A stretch of 64,000 bases of DNA from contig CM048552.1 in assembly GCA_026413225.1 (NCBI GenBank), positions 60,713,001 through 60,777,000 on the forward strand. Reading direction: 5' to 3'. The DNA is from Otis tarda (taxonomy: Eukaryota; Chordata; Aves; Otidiformes; Otididae). Shown piece by piece: positions 1 to 12,582 of this stretch (positions within the stretch are counted from its first letter, which is position 1; the number at the start of each line of letters is the position of its first letter). The translations under genes and the position numbers were made by a program. The notes beneath the pieces are model-generated. The model saw only the letters and a list, made by a program, of their open reading frames with translations, was not told the origin of the DNA and ran no database searches.

Positions 1-934
1 CCAGCTTCCACCCATAGGGAGGAGAGATGTTCTTTCAGCACACATAGGTAGAACGACCCTGTGCAGGAGCTGGCAGCAAAGACTCAGCAGCAACACAGGA
101 TTGGGAAGGGGCACAAGGCCTTGCCGTGGTCCTGGCCTCCAGAGTGGGGCTTCTGGGCTGTTTGGATAAATGGGGGCTGACTCTATGATATGAAAGAAGA
201 ACAAGATCAATGTGTGTCTCAAACAGGAGGAAATAAAGTGCTTGCTTGTGCTAAGCTTCACTCAAGCCAGCTATTAACAGAAAACTTGGCTATAAGGAGT
301 GATTCAGTGGTGCTGCAGCAGAGCCTTCCTCCAGACAGCAGGCGAGCACGGGAGCAAAATAAATCTTCCATTGGCTTCACTTCTGGATTTGCTCCCGAGA
401 TCTCTCCCTCGCTCCAGACACTGACAATCCTTATTGTGTCACTACTGTGATATATCATCATGTCAGGGATGTGACAGCATCTCTCAAACAACGTTTTACA
501 GCTGACATAGAGTTTAAGTCAGGGGGAGAAGGAGGTAGTAAAGGGAGAAACGATGTCTGTTACCATGCCAATCCACATGAAACCAGAAGGACCAGATTGC
601 TGTGCTTTTCCAAAGAGCGGTTTTAAGCATCATTTCTCTGATGGTTCAATTTTCCCTGTTTAACACTGCGATTAGTTGTCAAAAAGATCTTTAAGAGCAG
701 GTAATTGCATCTGGAAACCCTTTGGGCCAACGATCCCACAAGTGGACAAGTAGTCCTCCTCACGCTGGAGCCTCTGACTCTGAAGGAGGCACCAGGGACT
801 GGATCACTGCTAACAAAGACAGAGCCCCAAATCTGTGTTTTTGAAAAGCCCATCAGGTTAGCAGCTTGTTTTTTGTCTTTTTCTACGCGAAGGATTTAAT
901 GGGATGTCTGTTGCTGGAAATCAGGGTGCCAGAA
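1..934. other. Non-coding stretch, nothing recognised
   Basis: No coding exon, RNA gene or repeat family was recognised. Open frames are short (100 codons or fewer) and overlap on opposite strands, as expected of non-coding DNA. About 600-790 is mixed-composition single-copy-looking sequence. Confidence 0.6.
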
Positions 935-1113
935 GACATGGGATTTAATAACCAGGTATGACACTGCACAGTCACCAGACCCTTCTGAATCTCCACCTCC
1001 CTGCCTGTACAGGGGTATAATAATTACCATCTACACCATGGGGGTTATTAAGTGTTATTAATTAATAGTAGGTGTGCTTTGTTCAGATCCTTGCATTATG
1101 ATGCCATATAAAG
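935..1113 (+). repeat. MIR-type (CORE) SINE remnant, forward
   Basis: Several blocks appear in the order expected of an amniote MIR element. There is a CTCAGTTTCC-CATCTGTAAAA-like block (tctccacctccctgcctgta, near 990-1010), then a GGGATAATAATACC-like block (ggggtataataattaccatc), then a TTATTAATTAATA stretch. The tail follows: gtgctttgttcagatccttg and a ccatataaagg ending, which resembles the GCTTTGAGATCCTTGG...CTATATAAAG tail of MIR-type SINEs. No target-site duplication is visible, as usual for elements this old. The upstream edge is approximate. The family name comes from memory of the consensus; the ordered blocks are seen directly. Confidence 0.7.
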
Positions 1114-3698
1114 GAAAAACAGCGTTATTGCTACTGACCGATTAAGAATCCCACTGGGTGCTTTACTCGGTCCCTAGGTATTCCCAATGGGCAGCAATGA
1201 CAAGAAAGATGCCTCTGAAAGTTAAAAAGTGAGGGAATGCTACTTAGCAGCATATCCAGTCTGACAGCACGTTGGAAAGTTCACTTTGAGGCTTGGCTTA
1301 CGCTATGATAGCACTTTGCGCACACAGCGAATCACTGTTTAGATCGTCAGGGGTCATAAAAGTCACATCTACCGAAACGTTCCATTATTCACAGCACTTT
1401 GCAAACCCATCGTTCGTTCTCACACAGCCTCTCTGGTATGAACAGATGCCACTATCCACACCTACCAGGTGAGGGAACCGAGGTGCAGGGACGACCAAGG
1501 TGCCCCAACGAGCAGAGAGGAGAAGTGCCTGTCGCATTATAGGACCCGTCAGCCTCAACACATTGCTTACCACAGGTGATGCTTTGTCTCTAACAAAGAA
1601 GTCGCATTTTAAGACCGCGCGTGAGGCAGTGCGCCTCCAACCATGCCACTGACACAAAGAGAAGGACATGGAGCTTGGAGAATACAAATAGCCACTGGTT
1701 GGGGTCTGCGTAATCAGCTGTAAGCACGCCGAAACCCAAAAGCAAAGGCAGCAGAGGACATTTTCCAGCTGCAGCCTCCAGTGGACTCGGGCAGTTTGTT
1801 GGCATCTCCCTTGCCAGCAACAGCTAAAACTCCGATCCCCCTAGAGCAGCGGTCAGCGATAAACGTTTGAACAAATCCTCACAAAATCTAATGCCTTGCG
1901 TGCTCCGGTGACATTTCCAGGATGCAAATATGAAGCAATAACTTCTGAGTTTGACAGTTTAAATGGGGAAATGGATAGGGTAGAGAGTAGCTGAAGAGAC
2001 ACTCACATTCGGTGCTGAAACAGAGGAGGAAAGCTCTTCCAAAATAAAACCAGAAACTCATTATCATTTTTTAAAGGGAAAAAAAAAACTCAACAAAACC
2101 CCCCAAATTGTTTGAAATACCAAGTAAGATCATATAAAAATTATTCTCTTTTCTAGGCCAGAACAACTTCTTGTTGTTCTGTAGAACTATGCACAGGATC
2201 CAGGATAATAGGCCCAGATCTGTGGCACGCAGACACGACTGCAGAGCAAATAAAGACCAGTGCGCAAAAGGAACAAGGGGATGGCATCAAGAAAACAACC
2301 CTTAGACCTCTTTACATTCTGGCTATTTGTAAAGCCAGAGTGTGGAAGATGTAGGCAATTATATTCCACAATTCAGGAAAGGCATCAAGATTCATGACAC
2401 CCATGATGTCCCAAAACTTCATCAAGGTCTCACTGACTCAGGAGCTGTAGAAGCACAGGGTAAGAGGCAATGTACACCTAACCAACTGACAGATTTTAAA
2501 GTGTATCTAAAAATACCGTGAAGGGATGAGCACTTTTTTTTTCTTCTTCTATAGGATCGGAATGGATTTTCCTGACAGAAGTCTGGCAACATTCCCGCTC
2601 GAGGGGGAGAGGGGTCAGACATTTCCATTGGGACCTGGGGGAAAGACTCCCTGATCTGACCATAATTTTATGGAGTGTGTCAGCAATTCAGGATGAGACT
2701 ATGCCAGAAAGGCCTGAAGGAATATCCCAGGGAATAAATAGTCAAAGCAGGATAATTAAAGCCTGAGGTTTTTGTAGGCAGAAGCTTTTCCCCTCGCAAA
2801 TATCCATACAGCCTCAAATATCAACTGCAGTCAGTAGAATAAAGCTTTTGTTAACATCAGTTAAGCTTAAGTTAACATGAAACTCAAGAAAATCTCAGCA
2901 CTGACTGCATGCAGATCCCTAAAAGTGGAGTGGCATCTCCAAGGTTCAGTTAATTAAGAAAAAAAACCCTGTTAATCCTACCAGGTTTCAGTTCAGGTCT
3001 GTAATTTAACAGTATTTAGCACAGGGAAAATCAGAGTAAAGCTATATTCCACTTAGATCAGAGGCCTGATGCACAACTACAATGCAAATTAAAAATGAGT
3101 AGAGGATTTGAAAACTGAGGCTATGTGTGAAATAAGTTACTTTAAAATATACTATAATTAAACTAGTGGAGGCAAGTACAGAGAAAGAAGTTGCACGAAT
3201 TTTTCTTGGCCAAATTACTTGGTGGAAGTAAAAGAGATTAAGGGGGTGATTTAACAGAGCACCATGAACAAAATTTCAGATTGCAGTATTAACATGATTT
3301 AGTGCTTTAGCTGGAGAACTAATAGTAGACCACCTGCCATGCTGCTAAATTGAAAGAGAGGTCATCTTCCTCTCTCTCACGCACAGACTCAAACACATGT
3401 TCACTCTTCTGGATTTCATCACATGGTAGACATTTGCCATATTAGCCAATAAGGACTGGGGCAAGAAGAGAGAAAAAGTCACTAGAGTTTCTCCACTAAA
3501 TGGTTAACTATGGAAATTACAAAAATTAAAATCTCCCCCAAAGAACAGAAGTTGCTTTTCAGAAGGGGCAGAGAGGTAATTCCTTGGAGAAGAGCACTGA
3601 CTGAAGGCGCCACTCCCCCATTAAGAGCTATCTAAGAGCAAGTCACTCACCAAAAATAGTAACACAGTGTTTTCTGTTCGCCATATACTGAAAGCTAT
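1114..3698. other. Non-coding stretch with one short hairpin and A-rich DNA
   Basis: No gene was recognised. The stretch contains an A-rich tract near 2080-2106 (an A-run followed by caacaaaacccccc), a 9-bp inverted repeat at 2159-2181, and AT-rich single-copy-looking DNA from about 2750 to 3300. Open frames are 100 codons or fewer and have no recognisable domains. Confidence 0.55.
2159..2181. repeat. Short inverted repeat (9-bp stem, 5-nt loop)
   Basis: CAGAACAAC is followed after ttctt by its exact reverse complement GTTGTTCTG. One or two such stems are expected by chance in a window of this size, so no function is claimed. Confidence 0.6.
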
Positions 3699-3773
3699 AG
3701 GGCTTGATTCATAAACTCCGCCAAATCCATGGGAGTCCATGTGATTCACTCAAATGGGCTTTGGACCAGATCC
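3699..3773. repeat. Copy A of an old palindromic interspersed repeat
   Basis: The copy begins gggcttgattcataaactcc and ends caaatgggctttggaccaga followed by tcc, so the two ends are approximate reverse complements. This matches the widespread amniote repeat with ends like GGGCCTGATCCAAAGTCCA and CAATGGGCTTTGGATCAGGCCC, around TTGACTTCAATGGG-type cores. Two related copies lie at 15328-15400 and 19246-19317. The family name is uncertain, and since the element is palindromic no strand is assigned. Confidence 0.55.
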
Positions 3774-4407
3774 ACGGGAGGTTTCATTTTATGGAGGGTC
3801 TCAGAAAACCATAAATTTATTACTCAGATATAAGAGCACCAACTTCCTGCCCTGGGTATTAAAAAGAAAGAAGAGTTATTCTGTTGAGGAGTAAAGCTTC
3901 ACTGTTGCAATACAGTCAGCCCTCCTCTCAATAGGGCACTTATTTTAACTCCTACGAGTATTTGAGGTTTGTGACAGCTGCCAGGGTAAGGAGGCAGGGG
4001 CAGTAAGTGTGGCAGGATGCCTCCCTGCTCTCACCCGCCACCGTCGGAAGATGCTAACTAAGCCCAGCAAAGGTGCCAGCCTCCACCTAACACGGTTGTG
4101 ATAAAAACTGGCATCCAAACTCACTTCATGCAGGTCACTACATCTCTTCTGGTGACCTCTCCAAAAGATGAGTCAGTCCAACTATCACCAGCCTTGGTCG
4201 ACTTCCCATTACTGAGACAGGCTAGGAGAGCCCCTGGATGCCCTCACCTGGACCTACATACTCTGGTACCTTGGGGAACTATCCACACTCTTCACACCTC
4301 CTGAAACACAGACATGCTGACCAGACTCAAGCGAGTTTCACTGAGGTCCCAACAACAGCCCAGCACGCCTGGGATGCACGGGGATATCTGCTCGCCCCAC
4401 TCCTGTC
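3774..4407. other. Non-coding stretch before the CR1 end
   Basis: No gene or named repeat was recognised. Sequence around 4300-4406 directly abuts the CR1 3' end and may be ordinary flank. Open frames here are short and overlapping. Confidence 0.5.
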
Positions 4408-4515
4408 ATAAAATCATAGAATCTTTAAGGTTGGAAGAGACCTCCAAGATCATTAAGTCTAACCGTCAGCCTAACACTACCATGCCTATTAAATCATGTC
4501 CTAAAGTGCCACATT
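4408..4515 (-). repeat. CR1 LINE 3'-end fragment, reverse
   Basis: The fragment reads aaatcatagaatctttaagg, then ttggaagagacctccaagat, catta-agtctaaccgtcagc, and a block with cactaccatgcctattaaat and cctaaagtgccac. This is the reverse complement of an avian CR1 3' end, whose forward strand finishes in an ATTCTATGATT-type octamer repeat without a poly-A tail. Similarity fades after about 4515, where the usual CR1 continuation (dominated by ccagggatggtgactccacc-type sequence) is not legible. CR1 copies are usually 5'-truncated, so a 100-bp stub is typical. It has no coding capacity. The assignment is confident; the inner boundary is not. Confidence 0.9.
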
Positions 4516-7500
4516 ATCCAAGCACTATGGGTCTGGCACACAGGGACTTCGATACTTTTGGGATGTGGACACCACAAGTCATTGTTTGGTCACCATGAGA
4601 TTGACATTAAGTGGCGCTGAGGACCTCTCTGCCTGTTTTACCCTTGCAGAGCCCGGTACCTTACAGCCACAGTGTCCGTGGCTGCTGTGCATCGTTTTAA
4701 TTCAGAGGAGGGGAGAGTTTTCCTTTTGTGCCAATGCCCCTTTCTGAAGAGGAAAAAGAAAGGAAAGAAATGAAGTGCTATACAGGCGCTTTGGAGCCCC
4801 ACCCTTCAGAGGCACTGTCTGCCTGGCACGGGCCATCAGTGTTTTTACAGCGCATTTTTACACGTCCCGAACTTCGGGAACCACATGTTCAGCTGTGGCA
4901 AACACACCCTTTTCATTCACACAGTCCTGCGTTTGTCCTTGTCTCACGTCCCAAAAGTGAGGTTACTCTGCGTGCTGGAACGAATGCATGAACGTAAATA
5001 AACTCAGAAGTTAGTTTACACTGCATTTAACTGATCTGCAAATAAACATTAAAAAACATATTTTCACACCTTATCAAACTGTTTAATATTCCAAAAGTAT
5101 GCAGCCAAGTTTTTCAGGCCTGGATTAAGCCAAACTAGATGCTTCTCTTTCTGGGATCCAATAAGTGTTTTGTCACATAAAAATAACCTCAAAGTCAAAA
5201 AGATGGTACTTGAATGACCAAAATGAGGGGAGAAAGGATTCATAAGCAAACAACCAGAACTCTGCAAATAATACTGAGGAGCTAAAATTACCTAGTTAAT
5301 TTTAAAGATCATACACGGAAACTTTCCCAACATAAAAACAGGCTCTTGATTGTCGAGGTTGAATACCAAGCCCATTTAAAAAAATGGAAAACGCACCAGA
5401 GGCACAGGAACTTTCAGCACAGCTGGCCTAATATAAAAACAAAGTATGTAATTGTCAGCGATTAACAAAATTGTGCCTTGAAGAGCTGCTAATTTATCCA
5501 AAGCTCGACTCTGAGCAAGGATTGACTACTTAACGATTTTCATTTTTCCAAAGACTGTCATACTACAGAGAAGTTGCTAAGAATTTGGTTTCTTAAGTAA
5601 TTGCTCCAGCGCTGGATTTCTCCTTGGGATGCAATAAAAGTGGACTTCTCTATCATCTTCTCCCACATCTCTCCTCTGCTTCCTTCAGGGGCTGCCTGCA
5701 CCTTTGCAAGAGCAGTGACAGAAGGGTGGCACAGACATTTGGTAAATAGGACAGCACAAACTTCAGTTACATCTCCACTTTCGTTGAAAGTCGCTGCGTA
5801 GGAAACCAGAAGGGAATCCCTACTGATCTGTTACAGGAGATCACCAGAGAGAGCCCAGTCCCTCGGGAAGCAGGCTCTGGTGGCACGCTCTGTAAGAGGA
5901 GGGCAGGACCAAGAGAAATATTTAGTGGGAAATGGCAAGCTCCCCACAGAGGAGAGTGAAGCCCACTGCGCTTTCAAGTGGCACCGGCGTTCATGGAAAG
6001 CCCGCAATACCTGTCAATCACGCCACACCCAAGTGCAAGTATGGTTGCCAACAGCAAATTACCGCAACCTCTAATTTGTTGCTTTTTTGGTATCAAATTA
6101 TTTTTCACGGCCAGAGTGTTGTATAAACCCATAATAAACTTGTTTTGATCTAACTCATCACTCGTTACCGTGTGCCTCACTCCATTTTTAAGGTGCCTAC
6201 AGATGACCTGTTTCCTACAGACTTCCTACAGCTGCATGCTGAGGTGGAAGGGGCTCACACACGACCCTTTTAATGACCTTTATATCTATCAACTGAAATC
6301 AGAGTCTAAACCAGACTATTGCGCTGGCCCACACAATTAATGTAGGGACAAAATTACTCTTTTTTTTTCCCCCACGGAGTTTCATCAGAATGCGTGCCAA
6401 GAAAGATGATGATCAGAGCTAAGCCTTTCAAAAGACATCTGCACCAAGCCTGGTGGAAAGGAAATCATTCCCTAAAGATTAAGAAAATGAAAATCCAGCC
6501 AGAGCAAGTACCCTTCTCCCAGCTCCTGTAGATTCGTAGGATTAGGAAAGATTACCAGGAGCATTGAGCCTGAGCTACTGCATCGGCCAGAATGCACAGT
6601 TTCACAGAAAGGCTCCAAGCCGAGTAACTTGTCAATGCAAATTTTTAATGACTTTTTGATTGCGAACATATGCTGTAGCTGGGCTTGCTCCAGATCCCAG
6701 CTGAAGTCAGCTGGCGCCTGTCAGGGTGCAGGTCTGTGTCACGCTTCGTTCGGTTTAACAGGGGACTCCGCTGAAGCAGGTAGTCCCGGATTCCCTGCCC
6801 TGCCCGGTATTGCTTGAACCAGATCTGCTCATCGATCAGACAGAAGTGTTGGTTGGGACAGCTCGTTCCCAGTTACCTGCACTTCTCCATAAAACGCTGT
6901 CATGAACACAAAGCCATCGGGGTTGGTTCTGCACCACAGCGAGGGCTCAGCCCCACAGGAGCATCCGCCGCCCACCCCAGGAGCTATCGCCTGCTTAAAT
7001 GTACACGGGAGGGAAGGATATCAGAAGCTTTAAGTCAGGAATTACGTAAGAAGCCAAGGGCACATGCAAAGTTGACAATAAATGCTTGTTGTTCAGCTTT
7101 TGATATGTTTCACCGTTCCTTCTCCAACACCGTGCTTTTCCTCCTAAAGCACCAACTTTTCAACACATGACATCAAGAAAGAAAAGCAACCTGAAGTGAT
7201 TTAGTGTCTGCTGTCTTACATATGAAGAGTGCTACCAGCAGGAATAAATACCTGCTACTTCTTACTCTACTAAGTGTAAACTGTTTGTAATTCAGGTTAA
7301 AAATATGAATAATACAAAAATACAGGTTCTGCCAGGCACCTGAGCCCAAAATCTGTCTGTAAGCAGAACAGCAACCGATGGCAGTGGAAGCTGGGTGTGC
7401 TCAACAAGTCTCAAACAGAAACCCTTGTTTGCTATTTCAATTGAGAGTGAGAGACAAAAATAACCAACCCCCACCGAAAGGTCACAGAAATTAGGTGCCT

Positions 7501-9467
7501 AACTGCTTTAGGCGCCTGTGAAAACCTGGTTTCTAACCTTTCTTTTTTTTTCTGTGGTTATGATATTCCAGAAATAAACACCCCAAGACACTGAAATGAA
7601 AAGCTAGACTGCAACAGAACAAACCATGCTTCTCCTGATTAGCAGGGAAAACCCCCTCACTCTTATTGTTATTACATTTTTAGTCTCTTTCCAGGGAACA
7701 GTTGATGTTTGTGGTAGCTTTGGCTGTAGCCTGTAGCAGCTGTGTAGTATGCTTCACATTAAATACACTGGTGGGTCCTGCGTGGTCATTCTGGCACCAT
7801 TTCTATTTCATACAATGCCTTCAGTTTTTCTGTTTAACCTCAATCATTTATCAATCATTCACCAATGCCAATAAATCAAAGTGTCTGGGGACCCTTAAAC
7901 ATAAAAATAAGGAGCTGTAAAAAAATATTACTACAGCAATTAAAGACTCAAATAGTAATAAACTCTACTTGCATTACACCTTTAGAAAGCCCTACTGAAA
8001 TTAAACAAACATCCAATATCAACAATATGAAAGGGGCTTTTTCTTCTAGTTTATAATAGCTACTGGTTTATCCAGAGCAGAAGAGAATTAGGGCTATTTT
8101 TATAGATCATGGAGACTAAAGGTGAATGTAAAAAATGGGGGAGGGGGAAAGAAGTAGTGAAAAGGTAAAATAAATTATAGTGATTTTTTTTCCAGCACAC
8201 TAAAAGAACATGTACCAGAATTTACAAAATAAATGTGAATTTTTATCCATGAAGTGTAATCTTTTGGTTTGGATCAAGACTGTATGGTTAACAAATCTAT
8301 TCTGAGTAAACCTCACAGTCGGGTGTTTTAAAGTAAGTAAAGTTTTCTATTTTAATACATAAACTCTTGTTGTTTTCCTCAAAAGGCATTTTTATTTTTC
8401 AGAAAAGCCTTTTTTTTTTAACTGACACTCAAGATGAGGGGGAAAAAGTTTGCATCATTCAAGAAAAGAAAACTACAAATCTTGACCAGATGGGTGAAAA
8501 AATAATACATGGAGATGAAGGAACCTAGAAATAATCTAAATTAAGACTAGTGTCTCAGCTACTACAACCCCTGACAAAAAGAGGGTATTTCTCTTTGGAA
8601 GGGGTGATATGCTGTAACTGTCATGGCAGTCCAGCAGTGGCAAGGAGAGGCCACACACCACTGCGTTTACCACCAGAGCCTGACCATTAATTCCCATTAA
8701 AAGCTAACACAGCAATACCCATGCATCCCACAGAGACCCCAGGCTTGGGTTTCACCCATGCCAAAATTGCAAGGTTTTGTCAAGGCATGCCCGCCTCCCC
8801 TCGCAAAGGGCCAAGAGCCTGCGACTTTGCTCAGTTTTTCCACCCAGAAGCTCTTGGGAGAGGGCCATGAATTGGGCACTGCCCATACGGCTGGCAGGGG
8901 AGGGCTCTGCCCTGGGCTTCTTGGTTCCACTCATGAGCTCAAGACCAACACTTACTGTGAAGAGGAGCTTTTTCTTTACAGTAAAAACACTGCAGGGATC
9001 TGGAGAGCTTGGACCTCCATCTTTATTAAAAATTAACAGTTCCACAATGCTGTTGGTTTGGGTTGGCTTTCGTTACCAGCCTACCGCAATTACTGCCAAC
9101 AGAAAGGTGCTAATGAGTCGAAGTAAACAATAAAAACTGGGTTTTGATTTTCTTCTTTCCCCCTGCTCCTTTTTGCTGGAGCTTTTTGACAGGATTGGAG
9201 ATACAAGAGCTATCAGTAGCCAAGCAAAGGGCCAGGCCTGAGGAGACGTGGAGAGCCCCACGTCCAGCAGCCTCCCTGCAGGACCCCAGCTCGGGGTCGG
9301 ACAGTGGCTGCAGATGGGTCTGTTAACATGTTTCAGACCCAAAACAATGTAAATTGTACTTCTGAGTTTTCACATTTATCAGTTGCCTCCAAAGTGTCCT
9401 GATTGTAAAAAAAAAAAGAAACATAAATATTGACCTCTTCTGAAAGAATAGTACTGGGGACTGAAGA
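4516..9467. other. Long non-coding stretch, no gene seen
   Basis: No coding exon or RNA gene was recognised. Small features include a 15-bp odd palindrome centred at 4872 (7-bp arms TCCCGAA/TTCGGGA) and a purine-rich G/A patch near 8130-8160. AT-rich DNA runs from about 7850 to 8560. Open frames reach only 118 codons (6814-7170 and 8777-9133) and show no domain, signal peptide or splice-consistent structure. Confidence 0.5.
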
Positions 9468-9490
9468 AGGTATGGCTGGAGGCCATACCT
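9468..9490. repeat. Short inverted repeat (9-bp stem, 5-nt loop)
   Basis: AGGTATGGC and GCCATACCT are exact reverse complements separated by tggag. The feature is isolated, with no T-run after it and no repeat family recognised around it. It is compatible with chance. Confidence 0.6.
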
Positions 9491-9732
9491 CGCTGGGCTT
9501 CTGCGACCAGTGGAAATTTCCTTCGTTCTTTTTTTTTTTGCAACAGTATTCTCTTTCAGTAGTTTCCTCTCTGCAGTAAAGTGTACTTTTATTATATCTG
9601 TGTTGAGCTGGTTCCAATGACGCACCTAAAATAGATGAAACTACCCCAGTGTGTTTTCCTACCGCCGAACAGCAAGCTGTGCTGTCTGCGGCAGCAGCTC
9701 CGGCATCAAGACCAGGCATTCAGCAAAGCGCT

Positions 9733-9753
9733 TACCTGTGCCAAGCACAGGTA
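9733..9753. repeat. Short inverted repeat (9-bp stem, 3-nt loop)
   Basis: TACCTGTGC and GCACAGGTA are separated by caa. The tight spacing gives a possible hairpin or a dyad protein-binding site, and CACCTG/CAGGTA-like half-sites are contained in it. No function can be inferred from the sequence alone. Confidence 0.6.
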
Positions 9754-9989
9754 CTGCCAACGTCGCCACCAAGACGGGGCCAATAAATCCAAGCATGCTG
9801 TGCATCGTTCGCCTATCCTCCCCGTGCACACTCAAAAGTTCAGGGATCTCTTTTCAGAGACGAGTCATCACCCATCTCCGTGCACATTCATCTTTCAAAG
9901 CCCAGGCAAGCCGCAAATCCGCAGGAGGAAAATGAATGGGCTCAGCACAAAGCCTTGGAAAATTAAAGGAGTCTTTGGGAAATAAGCCG

Positions 9990-10510
9990 TAGGCTTTGAG
10001 GATAGCTGCAGGGAGGCCAGGCAGGAGCAGGGGTGATGACCCGCAACCCAGCCGCTCCAGTTGGAGACCTGGCCGAGGAGCCCGCACCGACCGCACGGGG
10101 TGGCCGGGCGCCTGCCAGCTCTTCCCATTTAATAAATTAGTGTGGATAAGGAAGAGATTGGGCTCACAGAAACTGAATATTTACAGACTTCCATACGAAG
10201 GTGCAGAAACGGCACTGTTTGAGTCTGACTCACTGTGTCCTTGTTACGTTACCCGTTGCTTGGAGACTGACTAAAGGCACACAGCAAAGATGCCGGCTTG
10301 GGAGTCACTACCTTGCCTTATTTTCTTTTTCTCTATGCACATAATTTTCCTTTAAAGGCTTGCCTTGCACTGCAGATTGCTCAGCTCGCTCTGCCACTGT
10401 GGAAAACTACGGCAGGGGAGGCAGCCGGGTGTCCGGGAACACTGTTGGCGTTGTTCCACCCTCACCTCCCAGCCCCGGCTCCACGCGCCGCAGGGAGAAA
10501 GAAAGCACCT
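9990..10510. other. Small CpG-rich patch
   Basis: Two short clusters of CpG dinucleotides stand out from a CpG-poor background. The first, about 10010-10120, has nine CpGs in about 110 bp (around ccgcaacccagccgctccag and gtggccgggcgcc). The second is near 10410-10495 (ggcagccgggtgtccgggaa and ccacgcgccgcaggg). The patch is below usual CpG-island length, has no TATA box or exon beside it, and could be a regulatory element or simply a GC-rich interval. The clusters are seen directly; any regulatory role is inference. Confidence 0.35.
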
Positions 10511-12486
10511 CTTTATTCCTCTACAGGCTCGCCTGGATGCTAAATTTTACCTTAAGCCAAAGCAGTCACAGATTGCTTATTGAGAGATGTTCCCACACAT
10601 TTCCAACAGGTTACCCTGAAGTCCCCAAACTTCCTTAGCTGGGAATAAATATCTACAAATTCCAAAAAGTGGTGGAAATGCAACGGGAAACTTGAGCACG
10701 TTCCACTACTTGACGGGCATTGCACAACCAAGATCTGGTGGTTAACGTGGAAATCTCGTTTCACTCTTTCCTTACACAAAACTGAGCAGTGCGGAGACAA
10801 TTATTCATAATTTAACAAGCGCTGAAATTTAATGCTCACGGTATCTTGAGTGCTAACAGTATCATGCTTCAAAGTGGGAGCCAGCAAAATATAAGCAGGA
10901 CTTTTAGGACACTGTTAAATTACATGGGCTGGAGTCTACATTGGTATAAAAGCAAGGATTGTGTGTCCACTTCCACCAGCCCTATATCTCATGTATTCTT
11001 AATAGCTGGAAACCAAGAAGTTTGTGATGGTATAGGGTAATGAATGACCTCTTACTTCTCTGTTTTAAAAAGTCATTATTCCCCTAATCAATCTCATCAT
11101 TCACACTAGGGGAATCAGCTAAAAGCTCTTTAAAAATACATAGGTGCGCTCAGGGCACATCCTGCAGATTTTTCTGAAAAGACAATTTCTCTAAATAAAT
11201 TATTAAAATAGCGGTAGAAGCAAAGAGGCTTTGGTGGGAATTACAGCATGAAAAGGTTCCTTCTCTGGGGGCCAGAGAGCAGGAGGGAGGAGAGTCAACC
11301 TCAAAGACACGAGGTGGCATGAAGCACTCCACCCAAAGCAGTTGTCCCCTGACTTTTGCTGGAGAAAATGACTGAGGGAAGAAAAAAGTGGCACTGAGTT
11401 ACTTGTAATTTCAGAAAGGGAAAAAAAAGCTATCAGCAGTAAAGGAAGGAGCCCTGCAGAGTTTACTTGCAGCCCACTCAACAAAAATGAACGAAATCCA
11501 CTGCAATGAGTCAAATGACCTTAAGACTACATGGGCACATTGTAGCTGCACGTGGGACCACGTGGCAGGAGGCTGGAGTTTGGGAACACTGGCTCATCTG
11601 AACCTTGGGCTCCTCTCTGAAGGCAAGGATTCAGTGGCACATCACTCTGCCACCTGAGACGCCCCATGTCCCCAGGGCACTGAGATGGCACAGCCAGGCA
11701 CTTTGCTGCGGGAAGGACCAAGAGGTGAGCAAATGAGACGTGATGAGTCTGTATTAGTGTGTGCAGACAAACTGTTCCCTACTTTTCTCTCTTTGCTCTA
11801 CAACCGTGCCCAGCAATTGGTCAGTAGTCAACTAATCTGGGAACAGCAGGGTGCAAAGATGGCTAAAAGCCATGGTAGTCCCCCGGGGCCAGGGTGGCGG
11901 TGCCTCAATCGCAACAGACAGCCTCATCATTGGATCCTAATAGTCTATGAGCGGTGCCATTCCCAGCAGATCCCTGCAGACCCCTGCTCCCACTTTCTCT
12001 GCAGAGACATAATACCTCAAATAAGCCAAAACCCATTCCAGAAGTGTTTTTTAATTAGCTGTCTTGATCGACAGCAGCTAAAAGCAAAGCTTTCTGCAAG
12101 ATTAAATAGCTTTTAACAAAAAATTGGGGGAAGCTCTCTAATCAAAACATGGCTTTTGCAGAGAAACTATATAAAGTTATGCAAACTACACATGAACTCT
12201 ACGACAACATGGCCATACAACCCTCCATAGAAAGCCTTTATGGCAAGTAAAGCTGGGCTGCAAAGTGGAATGTGCAAAAATCAAATGAACTTAACATTGA
12301 TGCTGCTGGTGATCACTCCCATTTTTTTCTTCAGTGACCCAGATACAGTCTGGCTCAGGGACAAGACAAAATGAAAGACAAAGCAGCTCTTTAACATCCC
12401 GATTTGTCCTCAGCACTCGGTCCTAGTGCGTTGTGTTGGCAAACTTCTCAATCCCTGCTCTGAAGCAAAGCCAGTGCCTTGCAGGG

Positions 12487-12521
12487 AAAAAAAAAAAACA
12501 AAACAAACAAAACCAAACCAA
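12487..12521 (+). repeat. A-rich simple tract, A12 then AAAC/CCAAA units
   Basis: A run of 12 A is followed by caaaacaaacaaaaccaaac and more of the same. The pattern, an A-run passing into AAAC and AACC units, recurs at 56685-56721 and 63603-63647 in the same orientation. It could be simple-repeat decay of an A-rich tail or replication slippage. Confidence 0.75.
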
Positions 12522-12562
12522 AGAAGTACGTAACTGTATAAAATTATATTGATGGTGTAAGC

Positions 12563-12582
12563 AAAAAAAAAAAAAAAAAAAA
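12563..12582 (+). repeat. Poly-A tract (20 A)
   Basis: An uninterrupted run of 20 A, the longest A homopolymer in the window, lies about 40 bp after another A-rich tract. No retrocopied gene is visible upstream. Confidence 0.85.

Noticed and set aside
11685..12116. 143-codon frame
   Set aside because: Amino-acid order resembles nothing known, there is no conserved motif, and the frame has no splice-consistent edges.
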